Of a stretch of DNA of 38,401 nucleotides, positions 28,643 to 36,984 are shown one piece after another. Origin of the DNA: JAHJGG01 sp041658785 (GTDB lineage: Bacteria > Patescibacteriota > Patescibacteriia > Magasanikbacterales > UBA922); NCBI GenBank assembly GCA_041658785.1, contig JBAZZL010000009.1:1-38401 (forward strand). The letters are read 5' to 3'. A model generated the notes under the pieces. That model made no database searches. It saw nothing but the letters and a program-made list of their open reading frames with translations, and was not told where the DNA came from. Made by a program: the position numbers and the translations under genes. Position 1 is the stretch's first letter. Every line of letters begins with the position of its first letter.

Positions 28643-29089
28643 TTATTGACGATTATACAAACCCGCCAACTCCGCTTGTTCAATAATATGTTTTTTTATC
28701 GCATTTTCAACTTCTATTTTTGTCACTCCCGCTGTTAAATCAAGCAGAGTGTCTAGCGCGTAGAGTTTAAAAATATATTTATGTTCCGCGTCCGGCGGAC
28801 ACGGACCGCTATACTCTAAATTATTGCCGGTTCCTATCCCGTGAACACCTTCAGGTTCATGACTTTCTGGTATTTCAGTCGTGTCTGGCGGGATATTAAA
28901 AACAATCCAATGGTCCCAAATTTTACCAGCCGGTTTGATGGCGTCCGGATCATCCATAATTAAAACAAAACTCTTTGTCCCTTCCGGGACACCAGAAATA
29001 CGGAGCGGGGGAGAGATATTTTCTCCGTCGCAGGTGTATTTTGAAGGCATTGAACTGTTGTGCTCAAATGCCGGGGAGGTGAGTTGCAT
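28643..29089 (-). CDS. YbhB/YbcL-type phosphatidylethanolamine-binding (Raf kinase inhibitor-like) protein
   Basis: A 148-residue PEBP-fold protein. Family marks are LTSPAFEHNSSMPSKYTCDG at the start, the MDDPDA anion-site loop, WDHWIVFNIP and GPCPPDAEHKYIFKLYALD, which together form the ligand pocket. Bacterial members are cytoplasmic or periplasmic and their role is mostly unknown. No signal peptide is present. It stands alone between genes of the other strand, convergent with the M23 gene and divergent from the exonuclease. Confidence 0.92.
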   Translation of the reverse strand: MQLTSPAFEHNSSMPSKYTCDGENISPPLRISGVPEGTKSFVLIMDDPDAIKPAGKIWDHWIVFNIPPDTTEIPESHEPEGVHGIGTGNNLEYSGPCPPDAEHKYIFKLYALDTLLDLTAGVTKIEVENAIKKHIIEQAELAGLYNRQ

Positions 29090-29159
29090 AGTATTTGTTG
29101 GGTTAAGAATAATTTATGATTGATTGAATGGCTGCTGAACACAGCCAGCGAGAAAAAAA

Positions 29160-29190
29160 AAGATTAAGATTGAGATTGAGACTAAGATTA
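29160..29190. repeat. GATTRA hexamer array
   Basis: About five consecutive units (AGATTA, AGATTG, AGATTG, AGACTA, AGATTA) in the gap before the exonuclease gene. Confidence 0.7.
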
Positions 29191-29242
29191 TTCGGTTTAT
29201 ATATTCGTTAAATTACCAAATTATTTTAAATTGGTCAAAAAA

Positions 29243-29278
29243 ATTTTGTATAATTTTGTATAATTTTGTATAATTTTA
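29243..29278. repeat. ATTTTGTATA decamer array
   Basis: Three perfect 10-base units plus part of a fourth. Each carries TATAAT at the junction, so the array holds three overlapping -10-like boxes 40 or more bases upstream of the exonuclease gene. Complementary words occur before thpR and inside serS. Confidence 0.85.
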
Positions 29279-29318
29279 AAATTCTATACGAATACAACCA
29301 TTATAAATCTAAAGTCGT

Positions 29319-29858
29319 ATGAATGTCTACTCCAACAACATCATCTTCCTAGACACCGAATTCACCAATCTTGATATTAGAGTAGGGGAGCTGTTGTCAA
29401 TCGGCATGGTTAAGTATACGGGAGAGGAATTATATTTGGAGTTGGAATATGACGAGAGCTTCATTCATCCTTGGGTAAAAGAACATGTTCTGCCAAATTT
29501 AACCGGAGAAAAGATTCCCAAAGATAAGTGTCGCACAATATTACGAACATTTATTGCCGGTAAAGAGGGGAATGGAAAAGAGAAAGAAAAACCATATCTG
29601 ATGGCCTATGTTAATCAATTTGACGCGGTTTATTGGTATCAATTATTTGGTTCGCCCAAAGAACAGCCGTTTGACTGGATCCCGATTGATTTCGCGTCTA
29701 TTTTATTTGCGTACGGTTATTCGCCGCATAGCATGGGGAAAGATAATTTTTTTAAAGAATTGGAGATTGACAGAAAAAAATATAATTCACATATTGCTTT
29801 GGACGATGCCCGGCGGTTGGCCGAGGTTTATCAGAAATTCACAGAGAGAATTAAATAA
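29319..29858 (+). CDS. DEDD-type 3'-5' exoribonuclease
   Basis: A 179-residue RNase H-fold exonuclease. The four acidic residues are visible: D and E in FLDTEFTN (about residues 11-13), D in VNQFDAVYW (about 105) and D in HIALDDARRLAEVY with His before it (DEDDh type). Size and layout are closest to small stand-alone exonucleases such as the Rv2179c-like group rather than DNA polymerase epsilon subunits. A short charged stretch GKEGNGKEKEKP (about 87-98) is coded by purine-rich DNA resembling the GGAAA repeats of gltX. The substrate is probably RNA, but the sequence does not prove it. It has no operon partners on its strand. Confidence 0.85.
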   Translation: MNVYSNNIIFLDTEFTNLDIRVGELLSIGMVKYTGEELYLELEYDESFIHPWVKEHVLPNLTGEKIPKDKCRTILRTFIAGKEGNGKEKEKPYLMAYVNQFDAVYWYQLFGSPKEQPFDWIPIDFASILFAYGYSPHSMGKDNFFKELEIDRKKYNSHIALDDARRLAEVYQKFTERIK

Positions 29859-30064
29859 AATAGTTGATACTCTCTACCTCTTTAAAATTAACAGCGTAAT
29901 TGTGGCGTCGCACAATTATCTTAAATTTCCAACAGGGCGGGCGAGAGAAAGTTGGTGAAGGTAATTAATATCTGCAACCAGTAACTGGTAAATAGTAATT
30001 GGAAATTGACAAAAATAAAAAATCTGATGGTTATTTTAGTTTGATTGTCCTTGGGGATAACTTT

Positions 30065-30119
30065 TTGTTTTATATCTGTATTTAAGATATAATAAACTGC
30101 GTATAATATCCCTTATACT
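30065..30119 (+). promoter_or_regulatory. Cluster of three -10 boxes upstream of xer
   Basis: TTGTTT (30065-30070), 17 bases and TATAAT (30088-30093), then further boxes TATAAT (30102-30107) and TATACT (30114-30119). The start codon is 19 bases after the last box. Which ones are used cannot be told. The rest of the 29859-30138 gap holds only short word repeats. Confidence 0.45.
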
Positions 30120-30138
30120 CAGTTTAATAATACCTCTT

Positions 30139-31113
30139 ATGTCCCCTACCCAAAACAAACACCAAAACCCGCTCCCCCATTTAGATGATTTTTTATTATA
30201 CTTGCAAGTAAATAATTATTCGGAAAAAACAATTTACAATTATGAAAGGGATCTTAAAGTTTTTGAGTCATTTTTATACAGTATTTCACTCCCCTTTTCA
30301 AAGGTGGATAAAAACGCCATCAATCAATACAAGGCCTACTTAAATTCAATTGACCGTCAAACGGCAAAAAATAAAGCCGGAGAAAAAAAGCTCAAGAGTT
30401 TTTCAGTTAATCGTTTTTTATCTTCTCTTCGTTCTTTTTTTAAATATAACATTGAGATGGACCACTCTGTCCCCATATCACCGGAAGTGATTAAATTGGT
30501 TAAAGTAGAGAAAAATCACCCGCGAGTGGCAGAATTAAATGATTTGGTGAAACTAATTGAATCGCCATCCTTTTTTGAAAACAATACAGTGACTGCGGCG
30601 CGCAATCGAGCAATGCTGGAGATGCTTTTTTCCACCGGTATGCGCATTTCTGAATTGATTGGCCTAAACCGCCAGCAAATTGACGGCTCCGGTAAAATTT
30701 TTATCCGCGGCAAGGGTAAGAAAGAACGTTTTGTCTACCTCACACCCAGGGCTTACCGGCATCTCAATGATTACTTGCGCTTGCGGGAGGATACTTTGTC
30801 AGCTCTCTTTATCCCCTACCGCGGCCGAAATGCCAAAAGCGCTGCTGGCATAAAAAAAAAAATTTCTACCAACTACCTGCAGGAGAGAATAAAATTCTAT
30901 CGAGAAAAATTAAAAATCAATGTGCCAATCTCCGCCCACTCTCTCCGGCACGGCTTTGCCACTTATTTGGCGGAAGAAGGAGCCAATCCAGCGGCGATAC
31001 AAGTTTTATTGGGACACGAATCACTGGATACCACCACGCGCTATGTTCATGCTTCTGATCGTTATGCTGAAAAAACGCACCACGATTTTCATCCGCTGAA
31101 AGATGATGACTAA
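30139..31113 (+). CDS. Tyrosine recombinase XerC/XerD
   Basis: A complete 324-residue recombinase, probably the one that resolves chromosome dimers at dif with FtsK. The N-terminal SAM-like core-binding domain (about 14-112) begins HLDDFLLYLQVNNYSEKTI. Catalytic residues are R169 (STGMRISEL), Lys in GKGKKE (191-196), H267 and R270 (HSLRHG), H293 (LLGHES) and Y302 (TTRYVH). A loop rich in Lys (TAKNKAGEKKLKSFSV) follows the first helices. Length is slightly above the usual 300. It is convergent with ftsQ, only 15 bases apart. The partial gene at the left edge is a second member, so the genome has at least two; which is XerC and which XerD is open. Confidence 0.93.
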   Translation: MSPTQNKHQNPLPHLDDFLLYLQVNNYSEKTIYNYERDLKVFESFLYSISLPFSKVDKNAINQYKAYLNSIDRQTAKNKAGEKKLKSFSVNRFLSSLRSFFKYNIEMDHSVPISPEVIKLVKVEKNHPRVAELNDLVKLIESPSFFENNTVTAARNRAMLEMLFSTGMRISELIGLNRQQIDGSGKIFIRGKGKKERFVYLTPRAYRHLNDYLRLREDTLSALFIPYRGRNAKSAAGIKKKISTNYLQERIKFYREKLKINVPISAHSLRHGFATYLAEEGANPAAIQVLLGHESLDTTTRYVHASDRYAEKTHHDFHPLKDDD

Positions 31114-31128
31114 AATCTTAAAAACAGC

Positions 31129-32127
31129 TTACTGCCAATACACTCTATCTTTATATCTCAAATCAATATAATTCAAGTTTGTCCGGGTTGCTTTTTCCCG
31201 CAAAACATATTGCAAATCTTCAAATTGTTCTTCGATCCGCCAATTAAGCTTTATCAGCATTTCCCACCCCTCTTCAGTCTTTATCAGAGCGTCGCCGAGT
31301 TCATTTTCCAGTAAAATATAGCCAATCAATATATCCGTCCGCTTATCAATCAGATTAAACCACTCAATAATGCCCCGCGCCGTTTCTGGCCGCAGCATTG
31401 CATCATTTACCGCCCCTTCTTTCGCTCTGGCATCATAGACGATTGGGTAATCACCCATTTCAGAAATAATATCTTTTACCGGCGGAAGATGATAACGGCC
31501 AATTTCTTCTTCGGAAATTTTAATAGTTCCATCAGCAAGAGTAGTCGTAACATTCTGTTTATTCACCACCCATTCGTCTTCTCCTACATTGCGAATTATT
31601 TCTACTATTTTTCCTTCTGCCCCCAGATAGCTGTATTGCTTGCCATTATCATAAATTATCGTTGAAATTTTTTCTTGAACTGCAACATTAAGTCTTTTGG
31701 GAAATACTTTTTGAACGATCGCTGTCTCTACAGGAAAACGCGAGAGAATCATATCGCGCACGCCGCTCACATCCGCCAAGATATAACTTTTCGCTGGTAG
31801 AATAAAAAATTTCCGATAGTCAATCATTCCTTCCAGCGCATCACGAAATTCATTACTGTCAATCCGTTGCAGGCCGGTAATATTAAATTCATTAATCTGA
31901 AAAAACGGATGATATACAACCAATAAACCTATTGCCAGCGACGTTGCAATTATGAGTCCAAGCTTAATCCGCCGCGGCCAATCAATGCCGCCATCTTTCG
32001 CGTATGGATTTCGCTTTCTGGGCCGCCAGTCAAAGTCTTTGCGATGTCTTTCTTCATTGCTGCTGCGGATTAATATAAACCTGTTTTTTTTGCGTCTTTT
32101 GATCTGGCTGTATATAAAAGGCCGCAT
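31129..32127 (-). CDS. ftsQ: Cell division protein FtsQ/DivIB
   Basis: A bitopic divisome protein linking FtsL/FtsB to the septal wall synthases. The 332 residues show a basic cytoplasmic N-terminus (about 1-52), one membrane helix (about 53-72, LGLIIATSLAIGLLVVY), a POTRA domain starting FQINEFNITGLQRIDSNEF, and the beta domain ending LNYIDLRYKDRVYWQ, a typical FtsQ close. The region between includes an unusually long insert (VVNKQNVTTTLADGTIKISEEEIG) seen in some lineages. It is the last gene of a minus-strand envelope cluster and follows the FemAB-type gene by 40 bases. No ddl or murC-type neighbour is in the window. Confidence 0.9.
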   Translation of the reverse strand: MRPFIYSQIKRRKKNRFILIRSSNEERHRKDFDWRPRKRNPYAKDGGIDWPRRIKLGLIIATSLAIGLLVVYHPFFQINEFNITGLQRIDSNEFRDALEGMIDYRKFFILPAKSYILADVSGVRDMILSRFPVETAIVQKVFPKRLNVAVQEKISTIIYDNGKQYSYLGAEGKIVEIIRNVGEDEWVVNKQNVTTTLADGTIKISEEEIGRYHLPPVKDIISEMGDYPIVYDARAKEGAVNDAMLRPETARGIIEWFNLIDKRTDILIGYILLENELGDALIKTEEGWEMLIKLNWRIEEQFEDLQYVLREKATRTNLNYIDLRYKDRVYWQ

Positions 32128-32167
32128 ACTTGCTTAAAAATTACAGTTTTGTTAGATCAGGCAGATT

Positions 32168-33190
32168 TCAAAACCCCCTTTTAATTCTTCGGAAAGTTTC
32201 AATTACCCAATTAAGCCAATATCTATTTGTTATTGGCAAATCATGGCAATGAAGCAAATTTTTTTGAAATCCGCCAAAACCTTTTTTGAAATGCGCAATG
32301 CCCGTAAATGGGTGGTTTTGAGATGCGCCCTCTGGCGCAATGCCCCAAAAATTATACCACTTTATTCCCCTTCTTTTTGCCTCATTGATCGCCTCCCACT
32401 GAATTAAATACGAGGTGGGAATTTTATTATTTAAATTGAGCGAGGCCGCGTGTCGATACACAGCCATGTTTCCGTAATAGATAATTATAGCAGAAGCGTC
32501 AAGTCTGCCGTCTGGCAGGTATGATTCAAAGACGACCGCATTGCCGGTTGAAGCAAATGCCCTGAATTCATTGTTGATATATTCTCTAGAAAAACGATAA
32601 AATCTGTGTTTTTTGACTGTTTCATCATGCAAACAATTGAATTGATCCAGCATTTTTTGATCAACTTTTTTTTCAATTCTTACGCCTTCTTTGGCGCATC
32701 TGCGGATAAGATTACGGTGATTCTTTTTCATATTTGCCAAAAGTTCATCACTGCTGATATTAATATCCAAGAGCCACGTCGTTTCCGCCAGCATATGCAT
32801 TGGCGCAGAACGCAACCCCAATTTTTTCAATGCATCAAGCCGAAGTTCAGTTTGATTGGCAAACGGAGAAAAACGAACAAAATCAAATTTATTTTCAATA
32901 GCAAATTTTTTCAAAAAATCAATGAATGAATTTAAGAGTGTTTGATTGTTGAAGTCCAAAATTGGGCCATAAGGAAGATAGAGAAATTTGCCTCTCTTTG
33001 CGCTTACGCTTACGGCAAGGGATCCGCCAATCAATTGATGGCCTGAATAAATTCCAAAAATCCAATAATCCTCATGCATCGCGCTATAAAAATGGCCGTA
33101 GGTTGGCGCTTGGACAAATAATGTATATGGCTGCGCAAGAAGAAAGCTCTCCCATTCTTTATCATTTTTGATTTGTTGAATAATATACAT
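32168..33190 (-). CDS. FemAB-family peptidyltransferase (peptidoglycan bridge type)
   Basis: A 340-residue member of the FemABX group, which adds amino acids from aminoacyl-tRNA to the stem peptide of lipid II, or related GNAT-fold acyl transfers. It has two GNAT-like halves: the first around YLPYGPILD and FDFVRFSPF, the second around SYLIQWEAINEAKRRGIKWYNFWGIAP, ending in the family motif HFKKGFGG. No long tRNA-synthetase-like coiled arm is present, as in FemX-type proteins. It lies between a DegT aminotransferase and ftsQ, so a wall-modifying role is likely; the added residue cannot be predicted. Confidence 0.88.
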   Translation of the reverse strand: MYIIQQIKNDKEWESFLLAQPYTLFVQAPTYGHFYSAMHEDYWIFGIYSGHQLIGGSLAVSVSAKRGKFLYLPYGPILDFNNQTLLNSFIDFLKKFAIENKFDFVRFSPFANQTELRLDALKKLGLRSAPMHMLAETTWLLDINISSDELLANMKKNHRNLIRRCAKEGVRIEKKVDQKMLDQFNCLHDETVKKHRFYRFSREYINNEFRAFASTGNAVVFESYLPDGRLDASAIIIYYGNMAVYRHAASLNLNNKIPTSYLIQWEAINEAKRRGIKWYNFWGIAPEGASQNHPFTGIAHFKKGFGGFQKNLLHCHDLPITNRYWLNWVIETFRRIKRGF

Positions 33191-33214
33191 AAGCGAAAAA
33201 ATCTACCAATCATT

Positions 33215-34588
33215 TCATTGTTGCTGATTATAAAAGTTATTTACGAGTTCAACAATCCTCATCGCCTCCTTATTCCTTATCCGCCTGCTGGTCGGTAAAT
33301 TTATAATCTCAACCGACAAATGCTCGGCAGCAGGACACTCCCCTATTTTATATCCAAATAGGCCGATATCTATGCCTTTGGGCACGATTACAGAACCGGT
33401 CCAGTCAGCGCCAAGCATAATACCATGTCTTTTTGCTTCGCTGGCTAATTTATTAGATTGATCTGTAAAGATGGGGTAATAGAGCCAGACTCTTTTTGAA
33501 TCCCTGCTTTCATTCAATGGTATGAATCCCATCCCGCAATGCGGGACTGGACTCTTGTTTCGCAGCAAGCTGCTGGTAAACTTGTCCGGCGCAGCTTGCC
33601 CAATTTGGCGGGCGGGCGAAGACGGATTCAATGTTTTATTTTCCAATAATTTGCAGTAAAGTTTTGCAATCTCCTCCCGATGCTTGTTTGACTCCTCCAA
33701 ATTTTCTAATTGCGCCAACAAGATTGCCGCCAGCGCATTTGGAAACATTGATGGATAAAAAGCAACTTGTTGCGTTTTTTTTTCCGCTGGATAAATGATG
33801 CGGGCAGTCAAGTGAATTTTTTTAGCCAAAGCTAAAATCATTTTTCCTATGAGTAAATTGTACATTGGTTTGGCAATTGCAAAAATCAAGTAAGAAAAAA
33901 GATGCTGCAGCACTTTTGTTTTTTTTGACAGTGGCAGCTGGGAACGAAATTCATCTAATTTTACCGCTAAAACATCGCTATTAGTTATGAGCGCCCCTCC
34001 TCGGGCGCAAGAAACTATTTTATTACTGCCAAAACTAAAAATTCCAATGTCGCCAAACGTGCCGGTTCGTTTTCCCTTATATTCCGCGCCGAGCGAATGC
34101 GCGCAATCTTCAATCACCTTCAAATCATTCTTTCTCGCGGCGCTAATTAATTCGTCTAGGTTGGCAGGCAGGCCAAAGGTGTGCTGAATAATCAATACTT
34201 TAGATTTTGGAGTGATCTTTTTTTCCAAATCCCCGGGGTTCATGTTTAGATCGCGATTGATATCCACATAAATTGGCTTGGCTCCAGTCCAAATCACAGC
34301 ATTGCCGACCACCGCGCAGGTATATCCCTGCAGCAATACTTCATCGCCTTCTTTGACGCCGATTGCTTTCAGCGCGTAATATATTGCCGATCGTCCGCTA
34401 TCAAAAGAAGCGGCGTGTTTTGCGCCAAAATATTTTTTTAACCAATTCTCAACCTTCGTTGGACTGTCCCCGACCCTCAGCTTGCGCCACATCCATGGCA
34501 AAAAAATAAAACCAGCGGCTATTTTAAAATCTCTTACGGTGGAGTTTGGCGCAAAATCGGTAAATATTGGTTTCCGATAGAATTTCAT
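33215..34588 (-). CDS. DegT/DnrJ/EryC1 family aminotransferase with a repeat-coded insert
   Basis: A PLP sugar aminotransferase of the kind that makes amino sugars on nucleotide-linked precursors. Fold-type I marks are FDSGRSAIYYALKAIGV (62-78), DCAHSLGAEY (161-170) and the Schiff-base lysine K190 in FSFGSNKIVSCARGGAL. At 457 residues it is about 60-80 longer than typical. Residues about 321-360 (from NPSSPARQ to FIPLNE) look foreign: they are coded by GC-rich DNA with inner hairpins (33505-33625) and lie between two normal segments. The N-terminus also holds a hydrophobic piece (FKIAAGFIFLPWMW) that may touch the membrane. It overlaps the ligase gene by four bases, so the two are translationally coupled. 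Confidence 0.88.
   Translation of the reverse strand: MKFYRKPIFTDFAPNSTVRDFKIAAGFIFLPWMWRKLRVGDSPTKVENWLKKYFGAKHAASFDSGRSAIYYALKAIGVKEGDEVLLQGYTCAVVGNAVIWTGAKPIYVDINRDLNMNPGDLEKKITPKSKVLIIQHTFGLPANLDELISAARKNDLKVIEDCAHSLGAEYKGKRTGTFGDIGIFSFGSNKIVSCARGGALITNSDVLAVKLDEFRSQLPLSKKTKVLQHLFSYLIFAIAKPMYNLLIGKMILALAKKIHLTARIIYPAEKKTQQVAFYPSMFPNALAAILLAQLENLEESNKHREEIAKLYCKLLENKTLNPSSPARQIGQAAPDKFTSSLLRNKSPVPHCGMGFIPLNESRDSKRVWLYYPIFTDQSNKLASEAKRHGIMLGADWTGSVIVPKGIDIGLFGYKIGECPAAEHLSVEIINLPTSRRIRNKEAMRIVELVNNFYNQQQ
33524..33605. repeat. GC-rich hairpin repeat inside the DegT gene
   Basis: Contains TCCCGCAATGCGGGA (6-bp stem) and CAGCAAGCTGCTG plus complementary GCGCAGCTTGCC words, in frame. A related CCCCGCACAATGCGGGG word lies in the hydrolase gene near 36726. 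Confidence 0.65.
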
Positions 34589-36198
34589 AGATTGATTATT
34601 TTCTCCAGTGAACGCTCGGCGGTAAGCTCTTGATAGATTTTTTCTGGGATTCTGCTTTCTAACAAAATTACATATTTTTTATTTTTAATTTCCAGTAAAT
34701 ATTGAAATAATTCTTCAGGATTTTCTTTGAGCACAATTTTTGTTCTATACTTGTTTCCCACTCCTTTGCGCAAAGGAATTTCCGCATTTTTTGATATAAG
34801 CACAAGTTCGTCCGCGCAATAAGCGATTTCTCCTCCAATCCGTTCGTGAATATCATCGCTTTGTCCGCCCAACTCAATCATCCCTCTCGTAATTACAACG
34901 CGAAAACGATCAGACGGAAATGATCCAAGCAGATGCAGAGCGGAACAGAATCCTTCTGGATTTGAATTATAGCTGTCATCAATTATTATCGTATTGCCGT
35001 AGGTAAAAAATTTAAGCTTCTGATCAAGCGGCTTAAGTTTTTTTGCCTGCGCCATTATCGTTTCTAAATCCATCCCCAGGTGGAGGCCGACCAAAATGCA
35101 GGGAGCGATATTTGAACAATTGTGTTCACCAAGTATCGGCACGCAAGCGCCGGCAGCTTGATCCCTTACTTTAAATGAACAACTGAGATCCTTATAACTC
35201 TGTTTAACGCCGGTAATAAGACAGTCGGGATTAAATTCCGCGTCAGCGCCGAATGTTTGTGCATTAGCATCCAATTCAGATAAAAATTCTTTACAATAAA
35301 TATTGTCGGCATTGGTTATCGCCAATCCGCTTTTTGGCAGAGAACGCAATAATTCATACTTTGCCTGCTGTATTTTACGGACGCTGCCGAATAATGATAA
35401 ATGCTGCTGATTGATGGCTGTCAATACTCCGATAGACGGTTTTACCATCTCGCAAATTTGCGCTATCTCCCCTACCCGGTATGCCCCCATCTCAACCACA
35501 AAGATGTCTGAATTGCTAAAATCCGTCTTTAGAATAAAGTCGGCAATGCCAATCTCGGTGTTGATATTCTTGGGCGTCTTGACAACATTAAATTTCGCCG
35601 ATAGTATGTTTGATAAAAATTCTTTTACCGATGTTTTCCCATAGCTTCCGGTGATTCCGATGATAATTAAATTTTTGAACTGACCCAATTTTTTGGCAGC
35701 ATGTAAAATATAATAACGTTTTAGCGCCCGGTTTGGGTATTGAAAAACAATAATTGCAGAGCTGATAATAATAAACCTAAGAATTATCAACAAAAAAAGA
35801 AGCGTCCAATCTCTTGAGTAAAAAAACAAGCCGCCCTCAACAGCCATCGAGCTGGCTATTACCACAATGGCCTTTTTTGTTCTTATTGGCAAAATAATTT
35901 TGTGTCGAACCAGCCTATATATTTGCGAAATTATATCAAATATAAAGAAAACAACGAGCGCGTACTTAATAACCAAAACACTATTGAATGGCCACAGGAA
36001 AATAAAAATTGCAACCAGAGAACGCCACAGTATTGAATATCGCGTCCAATAAATTTTACCTTGCCGCGTAGCCAGAAAATCACGAAATCTATCCCATCGA
36101 TACTCTTTTAGCTGCCAAATATAGCAAAACTCGCTGTAGTCAATTGCAGCGCTGAAAAGCCAAAGAATAAAAATTATAATATTGAACAGTGAAAACAT
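34585..36198 (-). CDS. Membrane-anchored Mur ligase (MurF-like)
   Basis: ATP-dependent ligase of the Mur family joined to a membrane domain; 537 residues. Residues 1-155 hold about five hydrophobic segments (1-20, 57-72, 74-92, 108-127, 131-153) instead of the usual MurF N-terminal UDP-binding domain. The catalytic domain follows with P-loop GITGSYGKTS (181-190), the Glu/Asp segment VVEMGAYRVGEI, AINQQHLSLFG and NADN, then the C-terminal domain with DDSYNSNPEGF, a MurF hallmark. The chemistry should be D-Ala-D-Ala or a similar peptide addition, but the membrane anchor suggests a lipid-linked substrate or a site at the membrane. It abuts the hydrolase gene with no gap and overlaps the DegT gene. 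Confidence 0.88.
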   Translation of the reverse strand: MFSLFNIIIFILWLFSAAIDYSEFCYIWQLKEYRWDRFRDFLATRQGKIYWTRYSILWRSLVAIFIFLWPFNSVLVIKYALVVFFIFDIISQIYRLVRHKIILPIRTKKAIVVIASSMAVEGGLFFYSRDWTLLFLLIILRFIIISSAIIVFQYPNRALKRYYILHAAKKLGQFKNLIIIGITGSYGKTSVKEFLSNILSAKFNVVKTPKNINTEIGIADFILKTDFSNSDIFVVEMGAYRVGEIAQICEMVKPSIGVLTAINQQHLSLFGSVRKIQQAKYELLRSLPKSGLAITNADNIYCKEFLSELDANAQTFGADAEFNPDCLITGVKQSYKDLSCSFKVRDQAAGACVPILGEHNCSNIAPCILVGLHLGMDLETIMAQAKKLKPLDQKLKFFTYGNTIIIDDSYNSNPEGFCSALHLLGSFPSDRFRVVITRGMIELGGQSDDIHERIGGEIAYCADELVLISKNAEIPLRKGVGNKYRTKIVLKENPEELFQYLLEIKNKKYVILLESRIPEKIYQELTAERSLEKIINL

Positions 36199-36981
36199 CT
36201 ATTCAATGAAATTAATTATAGTATTTAAAAGTTCTTCAGGCTGCTGCAGGTGCAGTCCGTGCTTCCCGCCTTGAAAAATAACTAGCTTGGAACCAGGCAG
36301 CAGGCGTTGGATTTTTTTGCCATATTCCAGCGGAACAAACCTGTCTTTTGAACCGCAAACTATCAGCGTTGGAATTTGAATTTTTGGCAATAGCCTGGAT
36401 TGGTCTTCGGTGATTATTTTTTTAAAAATTTCACGTTTGATTCCTGAAATTTTGGAATAATCAGAGGAACCAGCGACCCGATACAGCAATTTTTTGGCGG
36501 CTTCCTCGAATTTTTTTATCAATGGAAGCTTAAATATCCACTGGCCGCATTTTGCCAAACATCGGAAAAACAGGCGGCGCATGGTTTGTTTCGGACGAAA
36601 AACACTGGCGCCGCTCAAAATCAATCCGCTGGCAAGATTTGGATTATTGGCGATTAGATGAACCGCCACCGCCCCGCCGAATGAGTGACCCAAGAGAATA
36701 ATTTCAGATTTTGGATCCCTCCCCGCCCCGCACAATGCGGGGTGCGGGGCTCGAGACAAGTTTCTGATTTCAGATTTGTGATTATTAATGATTTTTGATT
36801 TAACGAAGTCAGCGTATTCCCCTACCCCCCAAACATCTTTGGGACAGGGTTCGTCGCCAAAGCAAGGGAGATTAAAAATTTTCACCTCGGAAAATTTTTC
36901 TTTGGCCAGATTGGCAAAATTAGACCAAGTTTCGCGGCTGCCGCCCCAGCCGGGGAGAATAACTAATGATTGTCGCAACAT
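36199..36981 (-). CDS. Alpha/beta hydrolase with a repeat-coded insert
   Basis: A 260-residue alpha/beta hydrolase. The oxyanion-hole loop LPGWGGSRETW (9-19), the nucleophile elbow GHSFGG with S100, the acid in GSKDRFVP (about D213) and the His in GGKHGLHL (about H240) give a full triad. Substrate unknown; the family includes esterases, BioH-like and menaquinone-pathway enzymes. Residues about 61-92 (KSKIINNHKSEIRN, then a Pro/Gly/Cys-rich run) are coded by a mixture of AATCAGAAAT words and a CCCCGCA hairpin (36715-36800), and come between the normal second helix and strand 3. It starts three bases after the serS stop and ends directly against the ligase start. Confidence 0.88.
   Translation of the reverse strand: MLRQSLVILPGWGGSRETWSNFANLAKEKFSEVKIFNLPCFGDEPCPKDVWGVGEYADFVKSKIINNHKSEIRNLSRAPHPALCGAGRDPKSEIILLGHSFGGAVAVHLIANNPNLASGLILSGASVFRPKQTMRRLFFRCLAKCGQWIFKLPLIKKFEEAAKKLLYRVAGSSDYSKISGIKREIFKKIITEDQSRLLPKIQIPTLIVCGSKDRFVPLEYGKKIQRLLPGSKLVIFQGGKHGLHLQQPEELLNTIINFIE
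36715..36800. repeat. Composite repeat inside the hydrolase gene
   Basis: CCCCGCACAATGCGGGG forms a 7-bp stem; next to it run AATCTGAAAT-type words in both orientations (TTTCAGATTTTGG, TTTCTGATTTCAGATTTG). The insert keeps the reading frame. Confidence 0.7.
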
Positions 36982-36984
36982 AAT

